Source: Syntrophomonadaceae bacterium
GTDB taxonomy: Bacteria > Bacillota > Dethiobacteria > DTU022
Direction of reading: 5' to 3'
Assembly: GCA_003558195.1 (NCBI GenBank)
Contig: PWMM01000200.1
Span: 1 to 14,619, forward strand
DNA length: 14,619 nt
The notes under the pieces are model-generated. The model had not been told where the DNA came from. It saw only the letters and a list, made by a program, of their open reading frames with translations, and did not search any database. The position numbers were made by a program, and so were the translations under genes. Positions 1 to 5,556 of the stretch are shown piece after piece (the stretch's first letter is position 1; every line of letters starts with the position of its first letter).

Positions 1-2
1 CT

Positions 3-1157
3 TCCGTTAACTATGATGATCCTAAGGCGTATGCTTTTACTTACCTGACCCAGCACCGGGATAAAATTGAAGAGGAATTAAAGAGCTGGACCGATTTGCC
101 CAGCTGGACCGGAGATCCAGTTGGGCTTGGTGCAGTAGCAAAAAAACTGGAACAGTTTTTCACGGGATTACAAATGGAAACGGTAAAGCCATTTACTAAC
201 CGTCGCTCAACCTGGGCTTGGCAGAGCAAGGCTGGAATGGAAGATGGCACTTTGCTGGTTGCTTCAATTGATGTGCCGCGGGATGGTGGCGGAGGCTACC
301 CGATTCCTTTCAGAAGAGATCCGGAATGGCTTTATGGAGACGGGATTGCCTCGAGCAGGGCCGGTATTACCTGTATTGCCCAGGCTTTAAAAGTACTAAA
401 TTTACTGGAGATTCTCCAGGAAAAGAAAGTGGGAGTTTTCATATACGCTGATGAAGGAAGAGGGATGCGTTATAGCAGTCAACTTCTTCAGCAAGCTGCT
501 GCCCAGGCCTCGAGGGTTATTGTTTTACAGCCCGGATTCCGTTCAGGCAAAGTAGTTGACCAGCGACGCGGCTCCAGGAAGTATAGTATCCTGGTGGAAG
601 GAGCTTTTAAGCGCATTGGTTCTCACGGGCAAACCGATGATTTGATGAGTTGGTTTTTGAACCGGGCTGATCAGGTAGGAGCTTTAAGCCGGCCTGAAGA
701 AAAGTTAACCGTTGCCCTGCAGGAAATATACTCTGAACGTTATAGCATGCTCTTGCCGCATCGGATCAGGGCCACGATTTATGTAACATTTCTTGACCCT
801 GCTCTGGCCGATCAAGCTGAGCTGGAATTGAAGCAACTACTGGCGGTTAATCAAAATGATCCGGATAAACCAGATATATATTTAGAAAGACTGGAGGAGA
901 GGCCACCACTGAACCGCTCTGCTTCAACAGAGCTTTTGGTAAAAGAGTTGCAAAAGATCAGTGAGAATTGGAACCTGCCTTTTGGTGCAGAATCAAGCCT
1001 GCTTCCTTCAGCAGCTGGTGAAATTCCCGAAGGGATTCCCGTTATCTGCGGCTTTGGCCCGGCCAGCCGGGATATGTTTACACCGCACGAATGTATTCAC
1101 AGGGGGGAATTGCTCCAAAGGATTTTACTTTTAACCCAGTATTTATTGGAAGGTTGA
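3..1157 (+). CDS. M20-fold peptidase homologue lacking the metal ligands (5' partial)
   Basis: The reading frame is open from base 3, so the start lies upstream of the window; 384 residues are visible and the TTG at 96 is not a credible start. The framework follows M20 (CPG2/ArgE/DapE-like) peptidases: LLVASIDVP for the usual LLxGHxDTV, YGDGIASSRAG for YGPGxADMKGG, YADEGRGM for the DEExGS segment, VLQPGFRSGKVV for the VxEP segment, and a C-terminal GFGPASRDMFTPHE block. At each expected metal ligand the residue has changed: His to Ser (codon 264), bridging Asp to Ser (351), the second Glu of DEE to Gly (456), Glu to Gln (528), and the last His apparently to Phe (1077). The general-base Glu is kept (453). 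The long intact frame argues against a decaying gene; I infer a non-catalytic or non-metal member. Its stop lies 4 bp before the next gene, so the two are probably cotranscribed. Confidence 0.8.
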   Translation, partial: SVNYDDPKAYAFTYLTQHRDKIEEELKSWTDLPSWTGDPVGLGAVAKKLEQFFTGLQMETVKPFTNRRSTWAWQSKAGMEDGTLLVASIDVPRDGGGGYPIPFRRDPEWLYGDGIASSRAGITCIAQALKVLNLLEILQEKKVGVFIYADEGRGMRYSSQLLQQAAAQASRVIVLQPGFRSGKVVDQRRGSRKYSILVEGAFKRIGSHGQTDDLMSWFLNRADQVGALSRPEEKLTVALQEIYSERYSMLLPHRIRATIYVTFLDPALADQAELELKQLLAVNQNDPDKPDIYLERLEERPPLNRSASTELLVKELQKISENWNLPFGAESSLLPSAAGEIPEGIPVICGFGPASRDMFTPHECIHRGELLQRILLLTQYLLEG

Positions 1158-1161
1158 AAAC

Positions 1162-1995
1162 GTGGCCTCAAAAGCGAAATTGCCAGTTTTGGTTTCTGTT
1201 CCCCACGGTGGGGTGAAGATTCCTTATGAAACAAAAAGATTTTGTCGTCTTAAAATAAAACAAATTCTAAAAGATGGCGACACCTGGGCCGGGTTTTTAT
1301 ATGACCTGGAAGACTGTGTTTTAAGTTATCACTGTTTCCCCCTGGCCAGGGCAGTGCTCGATGTTAACCGGGCTCCTTCAGATCGTCCCCCAAAAAACCC
1401 TGATGGAGTCGTAAAAACTTACACAAATGATTTTGAACCAATTTGGAGTAAAGATTCAGGCCTATCCAACCACCAGGTAGAAGTATTGCTTAATAAGTAC
1501 TATTATCCTTACCACCAAAATTTGAAAATTTCTGCTCGTAATCGTCACATTTTGCTAGGGCTGGATTGTCATACTATGCTTGATAGGGCACCGCCTATAA
1601 CAACAGGAACCAGAATCGAAGAGAAAAGGCCCCTGGTTTGCTTAAGCAATAGGGGTGATCAGCATGGAGAAGAGATAGATGAGCCGGTAACTGCGCCACC
1701 TGGCTTGCTAAAGACCCTGGCTGGTTTATTGGAAGAGCGTATAAAAAATCAAGTCAGAGATCCGGCTGTGCCGGTTGTTACCCTGAATAACCCGTTCAAG
1801 GGAGGTTATATCTCTAAGAAACATGCTCTAGAGGATGGAATTCCCTGGATTCAGGTTGAAATCAACCGGTCTTTATATCTCTTTGACCCTCCCCAACAAC
1901 ATGAGCCGAATCGAGAATCTATGTGGCAAATGATTCAAATCAAGAATTGCTTAGTTGAATGCCTGGAGCAGTTATTTGCACCCGGCAACCTATAA
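1162..1995 (+). CDS. N-formylglutamate amidohydrolase family protein
   Basis: A 277-residue protein starting with GTG, preceded by GGAAGG at 1148-1153. It shows the family's motifs in order: SVPHGG (residues 12-17), a central segment leading to DVNRAPSDRP (67-76), LGLDCHTML (132-140) with the Asp-x-His expected of the metal site, and PFKGGYISKKH followed by QVEINRSLYL (211-240), which matches the GGY...QxExxRxLYL signature. Family members hydrolyse N-formylglutamate or related N-acyl amino acids with a divalent metal. No histidine-utilisation genes are visible, so a role in histidine breakdown is not supported here and the substrate remains open. It is the last gene of its unit, followed by a terminator at 2100-2152. 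The product is likely cytosolic, with no signal peptide. Confidence 0.82.
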   Translation: MASKAKLPVLVSVPHGGVKIPYETKRFCRLKIKQILKDGDTWAGFLYDLEDCVLSYHCFPLARAVLDVNRAPSDRPPKNPDGVVKTYTNDFEPIWSKDSGLSNHQVEVLLNKYYYPYHQNLKISARNRHILLGLDCHTMLDRAPPITTGTRIEEKRPLVCLSNRGDQHGEEIDEPVTAPPGLLKTLAGLLEERIKNQVRDPAVPVVTLNNPFKGGYISKKHALEDGIPWIQVEINRSLYLFDPPQQHEPNRESMWQMIQIKNCLVECLEQLFAPGNL

Positions 1996-2099
1996 AAAAT
2001 AGCCTTTGTTAATTGCTTGACAGCACTCTTAAAAAGTTAAGCAAATTTGTTGCCCTGCCAATACTGCCGGTTTCTTTTCGAGGCTGTTTAAGAAAACTG

Positions 2100-2152
2100 C
2101 CCTAACAAATCATTTAAAATTATAGTGGGCTAGTTTGTCAGGGTCATTTTTT
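2100..2152 (+). terminator. Rho-independent terminator after the M20-like/amidohydrolase pair
   Basis: CCCTAACAAA (2100-2109) pairs with TTTGTCAGGG (2134-2143) with one A-C mismatch, followed within three bases by six Ts (2147-2152). The loop of about 24 nt is long, but the stem and T-run are in the right place to end the upstream unit. Confidence 0.6.
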
Positions 2153-2228
2153 ACTGTAAGCTAAAACCCCTAGTAGGAGTTAATAAAACAAAAAGGGTTT
2201 AAAATAAAGTAATAATTTGCCAATCCCT

Positions 2229-2257
2229 TTGCACTTTAAGCGAAATAATGCTATAAT
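2229..2257 (+). promoter_or_regulatory. Sigma-A promoter for the coiled-coil gene
   Basis: TTGCAC (2229-2234), a 17-bp spacer and a perfect TATAAT (2252-2257). Transcription from about 2264 would give a leader of roughly 165 nt before the ATG at 2428. Confidence 0.75.
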
Positions 2258-2291
2258 ATGAATATAAAATGCAATATGTTTAAATTCTTTA

Positions 2292-2354
2292 ATCGCAGTT
2301 AAATACAATGCAGCAAACCTTATCGCAATTAAATGCCTCTTATCGCCAGTTAAA
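2292..2354 (+). repeat. Three imperfect direct repeats in the leader of the coiled-coil gene
   Basis: ATCGCAGTTAAAT (2292-2304), ATCGCAATTAAAT (2322-2334) and ATCGCCAGTTAAA (2342-2354). All lie downstream of the promoter, inside the transcribed leader. They could be protein-binding or RNA sites; nothing in the sequence decides which. Confidence 0.55.
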
Positions 2355-2427
2355 ACTGCTTCTAAAAGCTGTATTGATCAGGTAAAACTGGTGCAAAGAA
2401 TTTAGCAATTGCTTGGAGGTGAATAAG

Positions 2428-2703
2428 ATGGATAAAAAAGCATACCAAGAAAAATTAGATGCGCAGCTTAAAGAATGGCAGGCAGAGCTTGATAAACTAA
2501 AAGCCCAGGCTCAGAAAAAAAGTGCTGATACTAAAATCCAGTACCAGAAACAGGTTAAAGACCTGGAGCAAAAAGTGGAAAAGCAAACAGCAAAGCTAAA
2601 CGCCATGAAAGAAGCGGGCGAAGACAAATGGGATGAACTAAAAAAAGAAATTGATAAAGAAACCAATGAAATTAAAGCCCAGTTAAAAGATCTATTTTCA
2701 TAA
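2428..2703 (+). CDS. Small charged coiled-coil protein
   Basis: A 91-residue, highly charged protein. The ATG at 2428 is chosen over the TTG at 2413 because GGAGGTG (2415-2421) sits six bases upstream of it. From about residue 5 to the C-terminus the sequence is heptad-like Lys/Glu/Ala/Leu/Gln, such as EKLDAQLKEWQAELDKLKAQ, with no Cys, no signal peptide and no membrane segment, so a continuous helical coiled coil is expected. It resembles the small coiled-coil proteins annotated as Sll1863-like stress proteins in many bacteria; that link rests on remembered sequence character, not a search. It has its own promoter and terminator, so it is a single-gene unit. No biochemical role can be assigned. 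Confidence 0.85.
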   Translation: MDKKAYQEKLDAQLKEWQAELDKLKAQAQKKSADTKIQYQKQVKDLEQKVEKQTAKLNAMKEAGEDKWDELKKEIDKETNEIKAQLKDLFS

Positions 2704-2733
2704 AATCTGAAGATAGAGTAAGGAATCTTAAGA

Positions 2734-2773
2734 AGGATAACCACCAGGCTCATGGTAAGGTTGTCCTTTTTTT
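2734..2773 (+). terminator. Rho-independent terminator of the coiled-coil gene
   Basis: AGGATAACC (2734-2742) pairs with GGTTGTCCT (2759-2767), nine pairs with one G-U, and runs straight into a T tract ending at 2773. Confidence 0.85.
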
Positions 2774-2789
2774 ACTGGCAGATTATAAA
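2761..2789 (+). promoter_or_regulatory. Possible promoter for the EamA transporter gene
   Basis: TTGTCC (2761-2766), 17 bp, TATAAA (2784-2789). The -35 matches four of six bases and overlaps the preceding terminator. It is the best candidate upstream of the transporter, giving a leader of about 200 nt. Confidence 0.4.
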
Positions 2790-2922
2790 TAGCTGTTTTG
2801 GTAGCCTTATCCTCTCAATAACTGCTTCCATGTTTGCCCGGCATCCTGTAAAATTAAGACAAGTTAAAAGGTTAATATGTTTTATTGGTACTAAGAGGTT
2901 TTCCGTTGAACAATTAAAGAAG

Positions 2923-2965
2923 CGGCAAGCCGAGATTAGCCAGGGCTAAGTTTATTAGCTTGCCG
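2923..2965 (+). promoter_or_regulatory. Inverted repeat in the leader of the EamA gene
   Basis: CGGCAAGC (2923-2930) is exactly complementary to GCTTGCCG (2958-2965). The loop holds a second small dyad, TTAGC/GCTAA. No T tract follows, so it is not an obvious terminator; it lies just upstream of the Shine-Dalgarno region and could affect translation. Confidence 0.4.
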
Positions 2966-2993
2966 GCAGAGAAGTAGGTGCTTTAAATATACA

Positions 2994-3908
2994 ATGGGCG
3001 GTTTCCTGGCACTAATAGCGGCGCTAAGCTTTACCCTGGACAGCATTTTAATTCGCAAGGGACTAACAGGAGAAAATGCTGGTAATGTATGGCAAATACG
3101 TTTAGTTACTATGTCAGTGACCCTGGCTGTCTATTTGCTGCTCGCATTTTTTGCAGAAATGGCCGGTTTGAATGTAATCCAGGAATTTAAGGCCCTGTCT
3201 TTTGAGGGTTTAGCTGTTCTCATCCTGGCTGGTGTGATGGGTCCATTAATGGGCTTATTACTTTTAACTAGCGCCATCGGCCAGATCGGATCTTCTCATG
3301 CTTCAGCACTTTGGGGAGGAGCAAATCCCCTTTTTGCGACTCTTTTTGCCTTTATTTTTTTAGGGGAAATGCCTGATTTACTTGGTGTGTTCTTTGTTTT
3401 AATGATTATTGGAGGGATAGTAATCGTCGGGTATCATCGTCATGCGGGTACGGTGGTACTTATGAAAAAGACCCAGGTAGCCGGGGGAATTATAGCCATA
3501 TTATCCGGTGTATGTATAGCAATTTCGCAAATAGGAAGAGGTGCAGCATTAAATCTTGGAGCGACACCAGGCACCGCTTTATTCATTTTTCAAATTACCG
3601 CTTTGATTGTCATTGCCCTGGTATGCCTCAGAAAGCCGGGTAGTTTTAAGTACTTAAAGCAGATTAGCCGGAAGAGTTTTCATTATTATGTCGGTGCCGG
3701 AATTTGTAATTTTGTTGGTGCCTATAGCCTCTTAACAGCATTTTTATTATTACCGGTATGGCAGGCTGTAGCTATCAGAAATATCCAGCCGGTTTTTGTG
3801 GTTATCTTTTCCATGCTTTTTTTAAAAGAGGTTGATAAAGTCAATTTTCGTTTAATAATGGGCACTATCTTAGTTACGCTGGGAGTGGTGTTTTTAAACA
3901 TTTACTAA
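2994..3908 (+). CDS. DMT-superfamily transporter with two EamA domains
   Basis: A 304-residue, very hydrophobic protein with about ten predicted membrane helices and the internal two-fold repeat of drug/metabolite transporters. The first EamA half spans roughly residues 1-150 and ends in FLGEMPDLLGVFF followed by a glycine-rich helix. The second spans about 162-304 and ends in FLKEVDKVNFRLI and a last helix to the C-terminus. It begins directly with a helix (GGFLALIAALSF). The ATG at 2994 is the only start in this frame after the upstream stop; AGGTG (2976-2980) precedes it at a long spacing of about 13 nt. Family members export or import metabolites across the inner membrane, but the substrate cannot be read from sequence. 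It appears monocistronic. Confidence 0.88.
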   Translation: MGGFLALIAALSFTLDSILIRKGLTGENAGNVWQIRLVTMSVTLAVYLLLAFFAEMAGLNVIQEFKALSFEGLAVLILAGVMGPLMGLLLLTSAIGQIGSSHASALWGGANPLFATLFAFIFLGEMPDLLGVFFVLMIIGGIVIVGYHRHAGTVVLMKKTQVAGGIIAILSGVCIAISQIGRGAALNLGATPGTALFIFQITALIVIALVCLRKPGSFKYLKQISRKSFHYYVGAGICNFVGAYSLLTAFLLLPVWQAVAIRNIQPVFVVIFSMLFLKEVDKVNFRLIMGTILVTLGVVFLNIY

Positions 3909-3950
3909 CTGGTTGATTACGATAATGGAGAAAATAGCAGGCTGAGGGCA

Positions 3951-3993
3951 ACGTGAAAGGATTAGCGGTATTAATCTCACGTGCTGATTTTTT
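3951..3993 (+). terminator. Probable terminator after the EamA gene
   Basis: ACGTGA (3951-3956) pairs with TCACGT (3977-3982), and inside it GATTA (3960-3964) pairs with TAATC (3972-3976), with a 3-nt bulge between. Six Ts (3988-3993) follow after a 5-nt gap, which weakens the call. Confidence 0.5.
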
Positions 3994-4019
3994 AGCTCTC
4001 GCACTGCGCCGGTATATTT

Positions 4020-4061
4020 AAACTTTTATCCAGGGGGCCCTCTTGAAACTTTTATCCAGGG
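4020..4061. repeat. Pair of 16-bp direct repeats
   Basis: AAACTTTTATCCAGGG occurs exactly at 4020-4035 and 4046-4061, separated by 10 bp that include the palindrome GGGCCC. The origin is unclear. Confidence 0.8.
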
Positions 4062-4444
4062 CTGATTTGCTAAAGCGGGTTTCCCACTGGCGACTACCAA
4101 TAAGGCTTTGCTTTAAAGACATTATATTGCCGGCACTTTTATAATCTTTATTAATTATCAAGCTGGCTTGAGTAGGAAGAGGCGGTGCAGGCTGATTGCT
4201 ACAAGCTGTCTAATCAGACCGGTTCCAAAATGATTTCCATTGCACATCAGCCATCACAGAAGGCCCTGTTTCTTCTCTAAAGAAAATATACAGGTGAACT
4301 CCATCTCATGGCTCCATTCACATTGTAGAATCAAAAGTTGCTTATTATGCTTATATTAAACAGTAGTTATTATTAAAGATTTAGTGCCAGCAGTTGTAAT
4401 AAAGTGTCAACAATTTGTTGCTGTTTTGTTCAACATTAGAGAGT

Positions 4445-4463
4445 AAGTATACCTGTTATACTT
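4445..4463. promoter_or_regulatory. Operator-like dyad
   Basis: AAGTATA (4445-4451) and TATACTT (4457-4463) form a perfect 7-bp inverted repeat around a 5-bp centre (CCTGT). This is the size and form of a dimeric repressor site, but no promoter or regulator gene lies next to it. Confidence 0.35.
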
Positions 4464-4474
4464 TATTCTTATAC

Positions 4475-4521
4475 AAAAAGGTTTTTGAAGTACTAAGATA
4501 TTCTCCAAAAACCCCTTTTTT
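4475..4521 (-). terminator. Terminator downstream of tRNA-Pro
   Basis: Read on the minus strand, GGTTTTTG (4513-4506) and then CAAAAACC (4487-4480) form an 8-bp stem with an 18-nt loop, followed by TTTTT (4479-4475). It begins shortly after the tRNA 3' end. A T run also follows on the plus strand, so it may work in both directions. Confidence 0.65.
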
Positions 4522-4525
4522 ATTA

Positions 4526-4602
4526 TGGTCGGAGCGAGAGGATTTGAACCTCCGGCCTCTTGGTCCCGAACCAAGCGCGCTACCAAACTGCGCTACGCCC
4601 CG
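4526..4602 (-). tRNA. tRNA-Pro (anticodon CGG)
   Basis: The 77 bases on the minus strand fold into a full cloverleaf. The acceptor stem CGGGGCG/CGCTCCG has one G-U pair. The D arm is GCGC...GCGC, the anticodon stem CTTGG/CCAAG encloses loop TTCGGGA with anticodon CGG, and the T arm GGAGG-TTCAAAT-CCTCT has a terminal G-U pair. Discriminator A is followed by an encoded CCA. It reads proline codon CCG. A TATAAT box stands just upstream and a terminator follows, so it is transcribed alone. Confidence 0.96.
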
Positions 4603-4615
4603 CTTCTGTTCCCAA

Positions 4616-4644
4616 ATTATAGCATAGAGCTATTTAAAGAACAA
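4616..4644 (-). promoter_or_regulatory. Promoter of tRNA-Pro
   Basis: On the minus strand TTGTTC (4644-4639), a 17-bp spacer and TATAAT (4621-4616). The -10 is perfect and lies 13 bp before the mature 5' end at 4602. Confidence 0.65.
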
Positions 4645-4773
4645 TAGATGGGCATATTAAATGCTCATATAGGAATTAATCATGACTTCAATAATTGTAT
4701 ACATTGAGCAGGCAAGCTTTTAACCGGTCCTAGCTTGAGAAAAAAATAACTTATGTAAATATTTGCAATGTTG

Positions 4774-4802
4774 TTGACATATAGCTTTTTGTTTTATATA
4801 AT
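4774..4802 (+). promoter_or_regulatory. Perfect consensus sigma-A promoter
   Basis: TTGACA (4774-4779), exactly 17 bp, TATAAT (4797-4802). No ORF of normal size follows for more than 700 bases. The transcript would begin near 4809 and could be a small RNA or the long leader of the tiny ORFs at 5046 and 5218. Confidence 0.85.
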
Positions 4803-5045
4803 TAGGTAACACAGTTATGTTTTAAGCAAAAACTTAGGCAGCTTAGGTTTTGCACTCACATGATTCCTAAATCAGTTTATATAGATTCCTTTTAAAGACG
4901 GACGGCTTTAAGATAAAACTTAAAAATAAGCTTATTGTATGTAAAATTAAAAATTCGTTGACAAGTTGTTTTATATATTATAAAATGTCACCATAAGTTT
5001 TAACACTGCAATATTTAAATGGCTTAACTATATTCTATTACCGTA
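4803..5045 (+). other. Transcribed leader or small-RNA candidate region
   Basis: This gene-free stretch lies between the perfect promoter and the first tiny ORF. It contains GCAAAA/TTTTGC arms at 4829-4856 around a repeated CTTAGG, a TTAAAG/CTTTAA hairpin around ACGGACGG, two copies of GATTCCT, the perfect palindrome AATAAGCTTATT (4925-4936), and a second promoter at 4958-4986. I see no known riboswitch or RNA family in it and no clear terminator before the second promoter. Confidence 0.4.
4958..4986 (+). promoter_or_regulatory. Second promoter, for the two tiny membrane-protein ORFs
   Basis: TTGACA (4958-4963), 17 bp, TAAAAT (4981-4986); an overlapping TATAAA is also present at 4979-4984. 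A 12-bp palindrome (4925-4936) lies just upstream and could be an activator or repressor site. Confidence 0.65.
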
Positions 5046-5192
5046 GTGGAAAGCGAGGTTATAATTATCGAATACGTAGTCATTGTCGGCATTATTTTAC
5101 TTATTTCATGGGGTGTACGCTATCTTTCATTTCGCCTGCTTCAGAGTGAATCGAAAAAACGTAATAGCAATAATCATGTAAGTGATGACTAA
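5046..5192 (+). CDS. Tiny single-span membrane protein (start uncertain)
   Basis: An open frame of up to 48 codons. The body reads as one membrane helix (VVIVGIILLISWGVRYLSF) followed by a basic and polar tail rich in Lys, Arg, Ser and Asn and ending in HVSDD, so the tail should face the cytoplasm. The start is a problem. The GTG at 5046 has no Shine-Dalgarno, while a good GAGGT (5055-5059) lies inside the frame and points to ATT 5064 or ATC 5067, which would be non-canonical start codons. It stands 25 bp upstream of a second tiny membrane ORF, under a promoter at 4958. I do not recognise the family. It could be an accessory subunit or a regulator of a membrane complex; nothing nearby identifies the partner. 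Confidence 0.5.
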   Translation: MESEVIIIEYVVIVGIILLISWGVRYLSFRLLQSESKKRNSNNHVSDD

Positions 5193-5217
5193 TTCTAGAC
5201 CCAGGGAGTGAGTTTAA

Positions 5218-5313
5218 ATGACCAATGCAATATTGTTTATCGGTGCTTTTTTAACTGTATCTCTACTTGTGGTGCAAATGATTCTTAAAGATGCTCGCAG
5301 AAGAACTGAATAG
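5218..5313 (+). CDS. Tiny single-span membrane protein, 31 aa
   Basis: An ATG start with GGGAGTGAG (5204-5212) at good spacing and 31 codons to TAG. The N-terminus is short and polar, then one hydrophobic helix (AILFIGAFLTVSLLVVQMIL), then a short charged tail, KDARRRTE, which predicts an N-out, C-in single-span protein. It follows the other tiny membrane ORF by 25 bp, so the two probably form one unit, ended by the hairpin at 5421-5453. Its size and form match small accessory subunits of transporters or respiratory complexes, but I do not recognise the sequence. Confidence 0.65.
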   Translation: MTNAILFIGAFLTVSLLVVQMILKDARRRTE

Positions 5314-5420
5314 TAGATCAGGATACTCTAAGATAATGGGCTATAATTAAGGATCATTTTAAGAAAGTGAGTTGTTTGATAAATGAATGTGAAGGAATGA
5401 ACAAGCTATGAATAGCGCCA

Positions 5421-5453
5421 ATTGACTGCCTGCATTTTATGCGGGCAGTTGAT
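5421..5453 (+). terminator. Strong hairpin, probable terminator of the tiny-ORF unit
   Basis: Thirteen pairs (5421-5433 with 5441-5453, three of them G-U) around a 7-nt AT-rich loop. The T-rich tail is interrupted (CTTTACTGCATTATTTTT), so termination may be partial. Confidence 0.6.
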
Positions 5454-5495
5454 CTTTACTGCATTATTTTTAACTGCTGATTATTAAACCTCTAT

Positions 5496-5526
5496 TTGTC
5501 AATTATATGCTTTGTGCTATTATAAT
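5496..5526 (+). promoter_or_regulatory. Promoter of the DUF2229/activase pair
   Basis: TTGTCA (5496-5501), a long 19-bp spacer and TATAAT (5521-5526). Its likely transcript start near 5533 excludes the upstream in-frame ATG at 5512 as the protein start. Confidence 0.5.
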
Positions 5527-5556
5527 AGTGCAGAATTTGGTACCGAGGTGATGATT

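Larger units (their letters stand above)
3994..4474. other. Intergenic stretch without a supported gene
   Basis: Apart from the 16-bp direct repeats (4020-4061), the CAACAA-T-TTGTTG dyad (4408-4420) and the dyad at 4445-4463, I see no gene here. On the minus strand one frame stays open for about 60 codons (about 4205 to 4020), but it has no start with a ribosome site and no recognisable motif. The stretch may be relic DNA from an old insertion; that is a guess. Confidence 0.5.

Noticed and set aside
2752..2949. 65-codon ORF after the coiled-coil gene
   Set aside because: It starts inside the terminator stem-loop, has no ribosome site, and has no recognisable motif; part of it is the leader of the EamA gene.
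4020..4205. About 60 codons open on the minus strand in the gene-free stretch
   Set aside because: No start with a ribosome site, no family resemblance, and it reads through the direct repeats; chance openness is more likely.
4415..4627. 70-codon plus-strand ORF containing SEREDLNLRPLGPEPSALPNC
   Set aside because: It is the antisense reading of the tRNA-Pro gene, a well-known false ORF; it also spans the tRNA terminator.
4829..4856. GCAAAA/TTTTGC arms as a terminator
   Set aside because: Only six pairs, an internal mismatch and no T tract after it.
5512..5556. Upstream ATG start for the DUF2229 gene
   Set aside because: It lies within the promoter spacer, before the likely transcript start; GAGGTG fixes the start at 5557.
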